Both the position numbers and the translations under genes were made by a program. The notes under the pieces are model-generated. The model ran no database searches. It was not told the origin of the DNA and worked only from the letters and a program-made list of their open reading frames with translations. A stretch of DNA of 64,000 nt from JAIBAC01 sp046331095 (GTDB lineage: Bacteria; Actinomycetota; Acidimicrobiia; UBA2766): the NCBI GenBank assembly GCA_046331095.1, contig JAXLRM010000006.1:124001-188000 (forward strand), in the 5' to 3' direction. Positions 9,257 through 18,100 of the stretch are shown here, one piece after another (the first letter of the stretch is position 1; every line of letters starts with the position of its first letter).

Positions 9257-11086
9257 CTACGCGTGGTGCGGCGCGTCACCCGTGGTGGCGTCACCTGCGG
9301 CGACGGCACGCGCCTCGGGCGTGAGCTGCAGACCGACGTCGGCGAGTACCTCGTCGTCGACGCCGGTCGGCGCGCCCGTGAGCGGATCGGCGCCCGTCTG
9401 GGTCTTCGGGAACGCGATCACCTCGCGGATCGAGCGCTCGTCGCAGAGGATCATCAGGAGGCGGTCCCAGCCGACGGCGAAGCCGGCGTGGGGCGGCACA
9501 CCGTAGCGGAACGCGTCGAGGAGGAAGCCGAAGCGGGAACGGATCTCGTCGGGTTCCATCCCGAGGATCTCGAACATCCGCGACTGGACCGCGGAGTCGT
9601 GGATACGCACCGAGCCCGAGCCCATCTCGACACCGTTGACGACGAAGTCGTAGGCGTGGCTGCGCACCGATGCCGGATCGGAGTCGAGGAGGGCGACGTC
9701 GTCGTGATGCGGGCTCGTGAAGGGGTGGTGCAACGGCGTGAGGCCCCCGGCGCCGTCGTCCTCGAAGAGGGGGAAGTCCGTGACCCACAGTGCCTCGACG
9801 CCTGGGCCTCCGGCCGCGGACGATGCGTGGCCCTCGGGACGGGCGAGATCGAGGCGGAGCTGGCCGAGTACCGCCGATGCCGTCTGGGCGGTGTCCGCCG
9901 CGAGCAGGACGAGGTCGCCCGGCTCGGCGCTCAACGACGTCCGGATGCCGTCGAGCTCGGCCTCGCTCAGGAACTTCGCTACCGGAGCGCGCAGTGTCGC
10001 GTCCGCCTCGACGACCATCCACACGAGGCCCTTGGCGCCGAGCTGCCGAGCGCGCTCGATGAGGCCGTCGAGGCGGTTGCGGCCCATGTCGCCGCCACCT
10101 GCGAGGCGCCACCCACGCACGGTGCCGCCGGCCTCGAGCGTCGCCGCGAACGCCTTGAAACCCGTGCCGGTGAACACGCCGGCGAGGTCCACGATCGGCG
10201 GGCCCGCACGCAGGTCGGGCTTGTCGGAGCCGTAGCGGTCCATCGCCTCGTGCCAGGTCAGGCGCGGGATCGACGCGGGGAGATCCTCACCGCGCCCGGC
10301 CGCTTCGAAAGCGGCGCGGATCGCGGCCTCGACCCACCCGTACACGTCCTCGGGTGCGGCGAAGCTGGCTTCGAGGTCGAGCTGGGTGAACTCGGGCTGG
10401 CGATCGGCGCGCATGTCCTCGTCGCGCCAGCACCGGGCGATCTGGTAGTAGCGGTCGACGCAACCGACCATCAGGAGCTGCTTGAAGAGCTGCGGCGACT
10501 GCGGGAGCGCGTACACCGCACCGGGCGCCTGGCGCGAGGGCACGAGGTAGTCGCGGGCACCCTCGGGAGTCGAGCGGATCAGCGTGGGCGTCTCGACCTC
10601 GACGAAGCCCTCGGCGTCGAGCACTGCCCGCACCGCTGCGGTGACACGCGCCCGCGTGCGCAGGTTGGCCTGCATCCGCTCCTTGCGCAGGTCGAGCGGA
10701 CGGTACCTGAGGCGCAGGACCTCGTCGGCCTCGGTGCGCTCGTCGAGCGGGATCGGCGGCGGTTCCGCGCTGCTGAGCACGTCGAGGGAGTCGATCGGCA
10801 CCTCGACGGCGCCGGTCGGCAGGTCGGGGTTCGCGGTGCCCTCGGGCCGCAGGCGCACCGTGCCCCTGACCGCCACCACCCACTCGCTGCGCACCGCCTC
10901 GGCCGCCGCGAAACCGGTGGGCTGCTCGTCGGGGTGGGCCACGACCTGGGTCACGCCCGTGTGGTCGCGCACGTCGACGAAGAGGACGCCGCCGTGGTCC
11001 CTGACCGTGTCCACCCAGCCGCACACGACCACCTCGGTGCCCTCGTCGCCGGCGCGCAGGGCGCCGCACATGTGGGTTCGCAACAT
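9257..11086 (-). CDS. aspS: Aspartyl-tRNA synthetase
   Basis: A 609-residue class II synthetase of the bacterial type. The N-terminal OB-fold anticodon domain (starting near CGWVDTVRDHGG), the catalytic core with motif 2 (around CWRDEDMRADRQPEFTQLD) and the inserted GAD domain are all visible. The C-terminal motif 3 (GWDRLLMILC) is intact. The length is normal for bacterial AspRS. It lies 33 nt downstream of hisS on the minus strand, the standard actinobacterial hisS–aspS order, and immediately upstream of rarA. Confidence 0.97.
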   Translation of the reverse strand: MLRTHMCGALRAGDEGTEVVVCGWVDTVRDHGGVLFVDVRDHTGVTQVVAHPDEQPTGFAAAEAVRSEWVVAVRGTVRLRPEGTANPDLPTGAVEVPIDSLDVLSSAEPPPIPLDERTEADEVLRLRYRPLDLRKERMQANLRTRARVTAAVRAVLDAEGFVEVETPTLIRSTPEGARDYLVPSRQAPGAVYALPQSPQLFKQLLMVGCVDRYYQIARCWRDEDMRADRQPEFTQLDLEASFAAPEDVYGWVEAAIRAAFEAAGRGEDLPASIPRLTWHEAMDRYGSDKPDLRAGPPIVDLAGVFTGTGFKAFAATLEAGGTVRGWRLAGGGDMGRNRLDGLIERARQLGAKGLVWMVVEADATLRAPVAKFLSEAELDGIRTSLSAEPGDLVLLAADTAQTASAVLGQLRLDLARPEGHASSAAGGPGVEALWVTDFPLFEDDGAGGLTPLHHPFTSPHHDDVALLDSDPASVRSHAYDFVVNGVEMGSGSVRIHDSAVQSRMFEILGMEPDEIRSRFGFLLDAFRYGVPPHAGFAVGWDRLLMILCDERSIREVIAFPKTQTGADPLTGAPTGVDDEVLADVGLQLTPEARAVAAGDATTGDAPHHA

Positions 11087-11119
11087 CGGGTCTCCGATCT
11101 CGGGGGTCCTCGACCTGGC

Positions 11120-12415
11120 TCAGCCGCCCTCGGGGTCCGCCGAGGCGGCGGCAGCCACGGTGGCTGCCTCGGACGTGGTGACGGTGGTCTCGGTGCCCGT
11201 GTGCAGGTCGCGCACGGTCACCTTCGCCGCGGCGAGGTCACGCGCGCCCACGATCACGGCAATGCGCGCGCCGCTGCGATCGGCGTGCTTGAACTGCGCC
11301 TTCAGGGAGCGGGCGCCGTAGGGCCGGTCGGCGCGGACGCCCATCGCCCGTAGCGAGTCGCAGAGGCGGCGTGCCTCGCAGGCGACCTCGTCCTCGGTGC
11401 CGGCTTGGAGCACCATGACGTCGGTCCGCGCGACGCCGGGCCCTGTGACGGCCTCGGCATCCATGGCGAGCAGGATGCGCTCGACCCCCAGAGCGAACCC
11501 GATCCCCGGCACGTCGGGGCCGCCGACGACCTCGACGAGACCGTCGTAGTGGCCGCCGCCGCCGAGCGCGTTCTGTGCCGCGTCGAGGGATTCGGAGACG
11601 AGCTCGAACGTCGTCGACGTGTAGTAGTCGAGACCGCGCACGAGCCCGTGGTCCACCGTGTAGGGGATCCCGAACGCATCGAGACCGTCGAGGACCGCGC
11701 CGAAGTGGGTCTTCGAGGCGGCGTCGAGGTGGTCGTAGAGGCGCGGCGCGTCCGCGACGACAGCGGCGACGGCAGGGTCGCGCGTGTCGAGTACCCGCAT
11801 CGGGTTGAGGCGCATCCGTTCACGGTCGTCGCGGCCGAGCGTCACGCCGCTGCGCTCCACGAATCCACGCAGCTCGTCCACGTAAAGGGCGCGCTCGTCG
11901 GGCCGGCCGATCGAGTTCACCACGAGAGTCGTGTCGCGCAGGCCGCAGTCGACCAAGAAGCGCCAGCTCAGCGCGATCACCTCGACGTCGAGGTCGGGAT
12001 CGTCGACACCGATCGCCTCGACGCCGAGCTGGCCGAACTGTCGCTGGCGGCCGCGCTGGACGTTCTCGGCTCGGAACATCGGCCCGGCGTATGCCAGCTT
12101 GGCGGGCAGGCCCGCCTGGTCGAGGTGGTGCTCGACGAAGCAGCGCACCACACCGGCGGTCCCCTCGGGCCTCAGGGTGAACGAGCGGTCGCCGCGGTCG
12201 GAGAAGGAGTACATCTCCTTGCGGACCACGTCGGTCGCCTCGCCGACGCCACGGACGAACAGCTCGGTGTCCTCGAAGACGGGGATGCGGACGCGGCCGT
12301 AGCCGTAACGGTCGCAGAGCGCGAAGAACCGCGACTCGAGGCCGTCCCAGTGTCCCGCGGCAGGACCGAAGACGTCCTCGACCCCCTTCGGCGCCCTGAT
12401 CGGCCTGCGTTCCAT
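11120..12415 (-). CDS. hisS: Histidyl-tRNA synthetase
   Basis: A 431-residue class II synthetase. The start ATG 12415 gives the expected short N-terminus (MERRPIRAPKGVEDVFG). Motif 2 (AENVQRGRQRQFGQLGVEAI), the histidine-specific peptide (GLVRGLDYYT) and motif 3 (PGIGFALGVERI) are present, with the anticodon-binding domain at the C terminus. The short intergenic space to the divergent small gene at 12468 must hold both promoters. Confidence 0.97.
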   Translation of the reverse strand: MERRPIRAPKGVEDVFGPAAGHWDGLESRFFALCDRYGYGRVRIPVFEDTELFVRGVGEATDVVRKEMYSFSDRGDRSFTLRPEGTAGVVRCFVEHHLDQAGLPAKLAYAGPMFRAENVQRGRQRQFGQLGVEAIGVDDPDLDVEVIALSWRFLVDCGLRDTTLVVNSIGRPDERALYVDELRGFVERSGVTLGRDDRERMRLNPMRVLDTRDPAVAAVVADAPRLYDHLDAASKTHFGAVLDGLDAFGIPYTVDHGLVRGLDYYTSTTFELVSESLDAAQNALGGGGHYDGLVEVVGGPDVPGIGFALGVERILLAMDAEAVTGPGVARTDVMVLQAGTEDEVACEARRLCDSLRAMGVRADRPYGARSLKAQFKHADRSGARIAVIVGARDLAAAKVTVRDLHTGTETTVTTSEAATVAAAASADPEGG

Positions 12416-12455
12416 GGCCGCGAAGTGTAGGTGAGCCCTCCCTGGGGACCCTCCG

Positions 12456-12461
12456 TATACT
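12456..12461 (+). promoter_or_regulatory. -10 element of a probable leaderless promoter
   Basis: TATACT lies so that a start about 7 nt downstream coincides with the ATG at 12468, giving a leaderless mRNA. No good -35 box is seen. Leaderless transcription is common in actinomycetes; the call rests on position and sequence only. Confidence 0.5.
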
Positions 12462-12467
12462 CGTGGC

Positions 12468-12668
12468 ATGGTCGACGAGGACGGGCCCTCCCGCAGCGAC
12501 GCCGGCGACGAACTCGCCGCGGTGCTCGCGGACCTCGATGCGGCCGAGGCAGCCGAGCTCGACGCCCTCGGCCGTGCGATCGGCGTGGCGCTGAGCGTGC
12601 CCGCGTCCGTGCCACTCGACCCCGTCAAGGTCGACGAGCTCTGGTCGCGGGTCGAACCCGAGCTCTGA
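12468..12668 (+). CDS. Small acidic hypothetical protein (66 aa)
   Basis: Not recognised. It is a 66-residue strongly acidic protein, rich in Asp/Glu/Ala, with a predicted helical N-terminal half (DELAAVLADLDAAEAAELDA) and a conserved-looking tail ending in VDELWSRVEPEL. It starts 7 nt after a TATACT box, consistent with leaderless expression, and has no Shine-Dalgarno. It is divergent from hisS and convergent with the type VII secretion accessory genes. Good codon usage and the promoter support a real gene; function is unknown. Confidence 0.55.
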   Translation: MVDEDGPSRSDAGDELAAVLADLDAAEAAELDALGRAIGVALSVPASVPLDPVKVDELWSRVEPEL

Positions 12669-12700
12669 CGTCACCTGCCGCGGCCGGACCACGTGGTCCG

Positions 12701-13063
12701 TCAGGGATTGGCGATCGGTTCGAAGCGGACGACACCGAGGTCGCCGTAGCGGACGAAGATCGACGCGGCGTCCCCGACGGCCATCGTCTCGCCTGAACGG
12801 GCCACCACGGTGCGGCACCGGGCTGCGAGGCGCAGGGTCCGGGCGACGGCGTCGTGCACCTCGATGCCGGAGCCGCCGGGGCGCCCGCATCCGAGGAGGC
12901 CGCGGGCGGCGAGGCATGCGACCGCGGCCTCTCGCACTGCGTGGGTGTCGAGCCTTGCCGGTATCCCGCGAGGCAGGCCGCAGTCGAGGAGGCGGCAGAG
13001 CACCTCGACTTCGACGGTCGCCAGCGTGATGCCCGGCCGCGTCTTCTCGACGGCGCCGATCAC
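12701..13063 (-). CDS. Small EspG-like protein of the type VII secretion island
   Basis: The start GTG 13063 overlaps the stop of the preceding gene (GTGA), giving 120 residues; an ATG further upstream would need a 60-nt overlap. The pattern ITLATVEVEVLCRLLDCGLP followed by an ARGLLG helix end resembles the N-terminal half of EspG/ESX substrate-chaperone proteins, but the length is under half of EspG and no specific motif is decisive. Co-translation with the 437-aa membrane protein and closeness to EccC and WXG100 genes support a role in that system. Alternative: an unrelated small cytoplasmic protein. Confidence 0.6.
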   Translation of the reverse strand: MIGAVEKTRPGITLATVEVEVLCRLLDCGLPRGIPARLDTHAVREAAVACLAARGLLGCGRPGGSGIEVHDAVARTLRLAARCRTVVARSGETMAVGDAASIFVRYGDLGVVRFEPIANP

Positions 13064-14373
13064 GGCGCCACCGCCGCCCAGCGCCGCTCGCGCATCCGCC
13101 GCACGAGCGCGACACCACACACCAGAGCAGCCACCCCGCCTCCTGCAGCCATCCAGTTGCGCGGTCGCTTCGCGGCGACGAGCACCGGAGCGACCCGCTC
13201 GCCGAGGCTCCCGGCGGCCGGCCGGCTCACCTCGGGCGCGGCCGCCGCGACCGGGAGCCCGGGAGGCGACGTGGCCTCGGGGCCCGAGTCGGGACCGCGC
13301 CCGTGTTCCCCGGTCGAGGCGCCCTCGTCGAATGGCAGGGGTTCCGGCTCCTGTGCCGATGCCGGTGCCTGTGCCGGTTCTTGCGCCGGCTCCTGTGCCG
13401 ATGCCGGTGCCTGTGCCGGCTCTGGCAGCGGCGCACGCGGAGCCTGCGGTGCCGGCGCCGCGGCCGCGCCCCGGCGGCCGGTTGCGGAACCGGCTGTGGC
13501 GGCGGTTGCCGCGGCGGCTGGGACGCGATCGCGCACGGCGACCCCACGTTCGGGCACGCGCGCCACCGCCGTGGTTCGCGCTGCGAACGTCTCGACGTCG
13601 GCGCCTGCGCGGTCCACCGCCGACGCCAGCGCGGTGAGGTCACGCTCCGCCTGCGGCAGCGGCCCCGTCCGGCGCGCGGTGACCTTCACGACGGAGGGAG
13701 CTGCGCGCCCCTGCCCGCCGTCACCGTCGGCTCCGCCGCCGTCGCCCCAGTAGGTGCGGAGGTCCGCACACAGACCCGCCAGCGCAGCCGTGTCGCCCGA
13801 GGCCTCGACGCGCACGGGGCCGCAGGGGGCCGGCACCCCGGGGCGGATCTCGACGGACCGCGGAGCGGAGAGGGCCGTGGCGGCGCGACGGAGCCGCCCG
13901 TGCAGCGCGGCCGCTCCCGGGGCCGGACCCTCGCGGCCCTGCACTGCCGCACGCGCGCGGGCGAGGCGACGCGCGACGAAGCGGGCGACGTCGTCGCGGT
14001 CGGCGAAGCGGGCCACCGCGACCGGAGGCCCTCCGGATCCCGGCGCGAGCGCCGCCGCCCCCGAGCCGAAGAGCGAGCGCCAAACCGACGCGGCTGCGCC
14101 CGTGTCGTCCCCGCCGTCGAGTTGCCCCAACAGGGCCGCGACGTCCCCAGGACCACCCGCCACCGGCTCGTGAGCGGCCATCCCGGTGAGACCGGGCGCT
14201 CGCACCGTGGCCGGCTGCGCGTCCACGGCCCCTGCCAGCACCTCCACGTCGGCGCGGATGTCGGCCCAGTCCGGAGCCGACGAGGCCACCGCGGGCGCGT
14301 CCGCGACGACCACGCCCACGGTGGCACACGCCGTCGCGACGATCGCCGCCGCCGCGGCGAGCACGCGCCTCAC
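13060..14373 (-). CDS. Secreted or membrane-anchored protein of unknown function in the T7SS island
   Basis: Start GTG 14373 overlaps the zinc-ribbon gene stop (GTGA), giving 437 residues. An N-terminal signal or anchor (RRVLAAAAAIVATACATVG) leads to an extracytoplasmic globular part with a cysteine pair (CGPV and LCADL). A Pro/Ala/Gln/Glu-rich spacer with an internal repeat (EPAQAPASAQ units) follows, and one C-terminal membrane segment (NWMAAGGGVAALVCGVALV) before a basic tail. Topology is thus signal/anchor, outside domain, stalk, membrane. I recognise no family; it does not look like EccB, EccD, EccE or mycosin. Co-translated neighbours imply a T7SS-related job. Confidence 0.75.
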   Translation of the reverse strand: MRRVLAAAAAIVATACATVGVVVADAPAVASSAPDWADIRADVEVLAGAVDAQPATVRAPGLTGMAAHEPVAGGPGDVAALLGQLDGGDDTGAAASVWRSLFGSGAAALAPGSGGPPVAVARFADRDDVARFVARRLARARAAVQGREGPAPGAAALHGRLRRAATALSAPRSVEIRPGVPAPCGPVRVEASGDTAALAGLCADLRTYWGDGGGADGDGGQGRAAPSVVKVTARRTGPLPQAERDLTALASAVDRAGADVETFAARTTAVARVPERGVAVRDRVPAAAATAATAGSATGRRGAAAAPAPQAPRAPLPEPAQAPASAQEPAQEPAQAPASAQEPEPLPFDEGASTGEHGRGPDSGPEATSPPGLPVAAAAPEVSRPAAGSLGERVAPVLVAAKRPRNWMAAGGGVAALVCGVALVRRMRERRWAAVAP

Positions 14374-14603
14374 CCGAGAACCTCGGTGGCGACGGCCGCG
14401 AGCGCCACCGCGAGGGCCACGGCGCCCGTCACCACGAGGACGGCCCCGGCGGCGAGACCGGCCGCCGTCACCGACGCGCGCAGCCGCACGGCCGATGCCC
14501 GGGAACCCCCCACCGACTCCCGTACCGGTTGCACCGTGGCGCACTCCACGCACTCACCGCCCGGACCGACCACGATCGCGTGACCACAACCCCTGCAGTA
14601 CAC
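14370..14603 (-). CDS. Zinc-ribbon membrane protein (77 aa)
   Basis: Start GTG 14603 is chosen because a strong GGAGGTGGGG lies 6 nt upstream; a GTG at 14633 has none. The N-terminus carries a rubredoxin/zinc-ribbon pair (CRGCG and CVEC), followed by a hydrophobic C-terminal segment of about 30 residues that probably forms one or two membrane spans. First gene of a three-gene run joined by GTGA overlaps, with a clear promoter upstream. Likely a membrane-associated accessory of the secretion island; no specific function can be given. Confidence 0.7.
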   Translation of the reverse strand: MYCRGCGHAIVVGPGGECVECATVQPVRESVGGSRASAVRLRASVTAAGLAAGAVLVVTGAVALAVALAAVATEVLG

Positions 14604-14631
14604 GGCCCCACCTCCGCTGTGGCTTATCGGC

Positions 14632-14660
14632 ACTATAGGCTCAGGTACCTCGTGTTACAA
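14632..14660 (-). promoter_or_regulatory. Sigma70-type promoter of the minus-strand T7SS accessory operon
   Basis: On the minus strand TTGTAA (14660–14655), a 17-nt spacer and TATAGT (14637–14632) form a good housekeeping promoter, with the start predicted near 14625, about 22 nt before GTG 14603. It sits in the most AT-rich intergenic stretch of the neighbourhood (14604–14770), between the divergent zinc-ribbon and WXG100 genes. A plus-strand promoter for the WXG100 gene must also be here, but I see no convincing pair. Confidence 0.6.
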
Positions 14661-14770
14661 GCATTTACCTTTATATGCCTGTCGCATCTGCAAAGTGCGT
14701 CACATCTCGTCGATTGGCGCGTTGTGGTCACGACCCGGAACACCGGGCCAGCCAATACGGAGGTGGGTTC

Positions 14771-15043
14771 ATGTCCCTCGTGTCCGGCGACATGATCAAG
14801 ATGGTCGACCTCGCCCAGCAGTTCACGGCCAAGGGAGCCGAGGTCGCGGAGCTGCGCACCTTCCTGCAGGCACAGGTGGACCGCAACGACGACTGGCGCG
14901 GCCAGGCCGCGGATCGTTTCCGTGAGCTGTGGACGACCGAGTTCGCCCCGGCCCTCGCCAACCTCGACCAGGCCCTCGAGGAAGCGAGTGCCGAGGTGAA
15001 GCGCCGCCAGCAGATGCTCGAGGAGGCCGGCTCGGTTCACTGA
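14771..15043 (+). CDS. WXG100 family type VII secretion substrate
   Basis: A 90-residue helical-hairpin protein of EsxA/EsxB size. The turn carries the W-x-G motif (DDWRGQAADRF), and both flanking stretches are amphipathic helices. The start ATG 14771 has GGAGGTGG 5 nt upstream. No YxxxD/E export signal is obvious after the second helix, although FRELW lies after the turn. Proteins of this family are secreted as dimers through the FtsK/SpoIIIE-type ATPase encoded next door on the opposite strand. A single WXG100 gene suggests a homodimer (inference). Confidence 0.9.
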   Translation: MSLVSGDMIKMVDLAQQFTAKGAEVAELRTFLQAQVDRNDDWRGQAADRFRELWTTEFAPALANLDQALEEASAEVKRRQQMLEEAGSVH

Positions 15044-15065
15044 CCGACGCCTCTACCGCGCCCGC

Positions 15066-15098
15066 GCCGCCGCCGGTCCCTCCCTCGCCGGCGGCGGC
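15066..15098. terminator. GC-rich hairpin between convergent WXG100 and eccC genes
   Basis: GCCGCCGCCGG (15066–15076) and CCGGCGGCGGC (15088–15098) form an 11-bp perfect stem with an 11-nt loop, 23 nt after the WXG100 stop and before the end of the convergent eccC gene. There is no U-tract, as is usual in high-GC actinomycetes. Confidence 0.55.
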
Positions 15099-15176
15099 GT
15101 CGCGTCCCGGCGCGAGCCACACCCGATCCCCGCGCCACTCCGCGGGATCGCACGCGGACGCGTCACCGACAGCGCC

Positions 15177-18100
15177 TCAGCGGGCGACCTGGACGAGGCG
15201 GATCACATCGCCGCCGACGAACTCACCCCGGCCCGGCGGGTTCGCGTAGCCGCGACGCCGCGGCAGGCGCACGCGGAACACCTCGGAGTCCACGTCGGGG
15301 TCGGCCTGCAGGACGAGGCCGTGGCGCGACACGCGCAGCTGCATCAGCCATCCGAACGAGCGCGCCGCCGCGTGGGCCTCTGCCCCGGCGATGAACCACA
15401 CCCCCGCGTCCCAGCACCGCCGTGCGATCTCGTCGAGAGCCGTCGCCGCGGGACCGTCGGCGAGGATCTCCGCGTCGTCGACGACGACGACGAGCAACGG
15501 ACGAGCGGCGCCTGCATCCGGCGCGGCGTCGGCACGTGCCCGCACCTCCGCAGCCAGTGCCGGCGCGAGCCGCGCGCACGCGTCGGGGCCGACGGCCGCC
15601 TCCTCCCACGCGTCGATGTCGGCAAGCGGTCCGCGTCGGGGAGCCAGGAGCACGAGTCGTGCCAGCGGGTCTTCGTCTGCGATCGCTTTGGTCAGCGTCG
15701 CCAGGGCCGTCGAGCGACCGCTGCGCATCGGCCCGGCGACGAGGAACAAGGGCACACACGCGAGGTCGCAACGCAGCGCCGCCATCGTGTCGCCGGCGAG
15801 ACCGATGACCGGCCCACGGTCTTCGCCTCCCGGCCCGCCTACCCCGGCACCGGCGTCGAGACCCGACCGCGGGACCTCGACCGGCAGCGTCTCGATCGCG
15901 GGCATCCGGGCAGGCTCGACGCCGGAGCCGCCGCTCAGGTCCGTGGCTGTCGCCACGCGCCACCGCACGTCCCCGGGCCCGCGCGCGTCGCCCGGAGCGA
16001 CGAGCTCGACGCCGACCCCGAACGCGTCGCGCACGCGCCCCGGGATCGACACCGGATCACCCGCCGCTACGACGTGGAGGCCGAGCCGGCGCCCGTCCTC
16101 GCAGAGGCGCCGCAGCGTCATCGCATGTCCCCCGGTCCAGTCCTCGTGCGCCGCGAGGAACGCGCCGAGCCCATCGACGATCAGCGTGACCACGGGCAGG
16201 CGACGGGTGGGATCGGTCGCGCGCCGGTGGAGCTCTCCGTAGAGGACCGCGAAGAGGCGGTCGGTCCGTGCCGCTTCCTCGCCCCCGACGACGGCCGCGC
16301 ACTGCGGTAGCGCTGCGAGGGGGGCCAGGTCTCCGCCCGCGCAGTCGAGGCAGTAGATCGCTACGGCCGCGCCGTCACCGGTGCGTGCGAGGGCGGCCGC
16401 CACGGTCCTCAGCGCGGTCGTGCGCCCCGATCCGCTGCGTCCCGCGACGAGGACGGAGCCCCAGTCGGCGAGGTCGAGGCGCATCGGCGAGAGCCGCTGC
16501 AGGTGGGCCTCGTCGGCGATCCCGACGACCGGTGCCCCCGGCTCGCCCACCTCGACGTCATCGAGCGCCACGGTGTCCTCGGGAGGAGGAACCCACACCG
16601 AGTGCGGCCGCGGGTCTCCCCCGCTCGCTCCCCAAGCCGTCACGACCGCGTCCACGACCTCGTCGAGCTCGGTCCTCGCAGGCGCCGCGGTGCCCTCGGT
16701 CGCTACACGATGGTGCGGGGCGGCCGGCGAACCGAGCACCCGCACGGACAACTGCTCCGACGCCGACGCCGCCCGTCCCGCCCACGCGGTCTGGACCGCG
16801 ACCGCGTCACCGTGGCCGCGTGCCACGATCGCGCGCCCGCGCAGATCGCGTGGGAAGCGAGAGGCGTCGCCGACGCCGACGACGTCACGGCTCACGCCGG
16901 CGTCCTGGACGCGCAGGCAGACGCGCAGGTTGGTGTTGTCGGCGAGCTTGGCGGTGTGGGCGTCGGGCTGCTGCGTACCGACGAGCAGGTGCACACCGAG
17001 GCTGCGGCCGCGCCTCGCGACGTCGACGAGACCGTCCACGAAGCCCGGTACGTCGCGGCTGAGCGCGGCGAACTCGTCGACGACGACCACCAGGCGGGGC
17101 GGCGCCGCGGTGGGCTCGCGTTGCTCGCATGCGGCGAGGTCCGGGAGGGCGAGCTCGCGCAAGACCCGCATCCTGTGCCGCAGCTCGGCTTCGAGGGAGA
17201 CGAGCACCCGCTGCGCGAGGGCACCGTCGAGGTCGGTCACCACGCCCGCCGTGTGGGGAAGCGCCGCGAGCCGGTCGAACGCCGCGCCTCCCTTGAAGTC
17301 CACGAGCAGGAAGCAGAGACGCAGCGGCGAGACGCGCACCGCCAGCGAGGCGAGCAAGGTCGTGAACAGCTCGCTCTTGCCCGAACCGGTCGTACCGACG
17401 ACGAGGGCGTGCGGTCCGTCGGCATCGAGATCGGCGCAGACGACGCCGGCGGCGCCGCAGCCGATCAGGCAGCGCATCCGCACCGTGGCCTCCCGCCACA
17501 GCGAACGGATCGCGGCTGGGTCGGTCGGGTCCGTCGCGGTCGCCGCTGCCAGCGCTTCGCGGAAGCCCACGACGCGTGCCAAGCCCGTCTGCGGCCCGCG
17601 CGTGCCGTCGACCCTGGCGGCGAGGGCACGCGCGGCGGTCCAGCAATCCGCACCGTCCGCGTGGTCGGGCACGACCGCGACCGCCGCTTCACCTTCGCCG
17701 GTGAGCCGCGCCTGCGCAGGCGAGTCCACGACGAGAACGTGATCGCAGCCGCGAGGCAGGCGGGCGCGCGTCGCCGCGCACCACACGACGGAGACCCCGG
17801 CGCCTGCTGCCGCGGCGAGTGCCGTCTGGAGCGGTGGCGGCGGGTCGTCGTCGACGACGACCACGAGGCGCCGTGCGGTGGCGCCATCGCGCCACGACGA
17901 TGCCTGGGCGGCGACGGTGGCGACGTCGGCCCTCGAGATGTGGGGCAGGAACTGCGCCCAGTCCCACGCGGCGCGGGCGGAGTCGCCCGTGGCCGCGATC
18001 GCGATGGCCACATCCTCGGGCGCGTGCAGGACCGCGATCTGGAGGGCGACCATGCGGGCGGTGGCGCGCCGCTCGCGGTCCGGCCCCGCGATGCCGAGCT

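Noticed and set aside
12810..13753. Plus-strand frames across the T7SS accessory genes
   Set aside because: Arg/Pro/Ala-rich with no start signals; the minus-strand genes are chained by GTGA overlaps and have a promoter.
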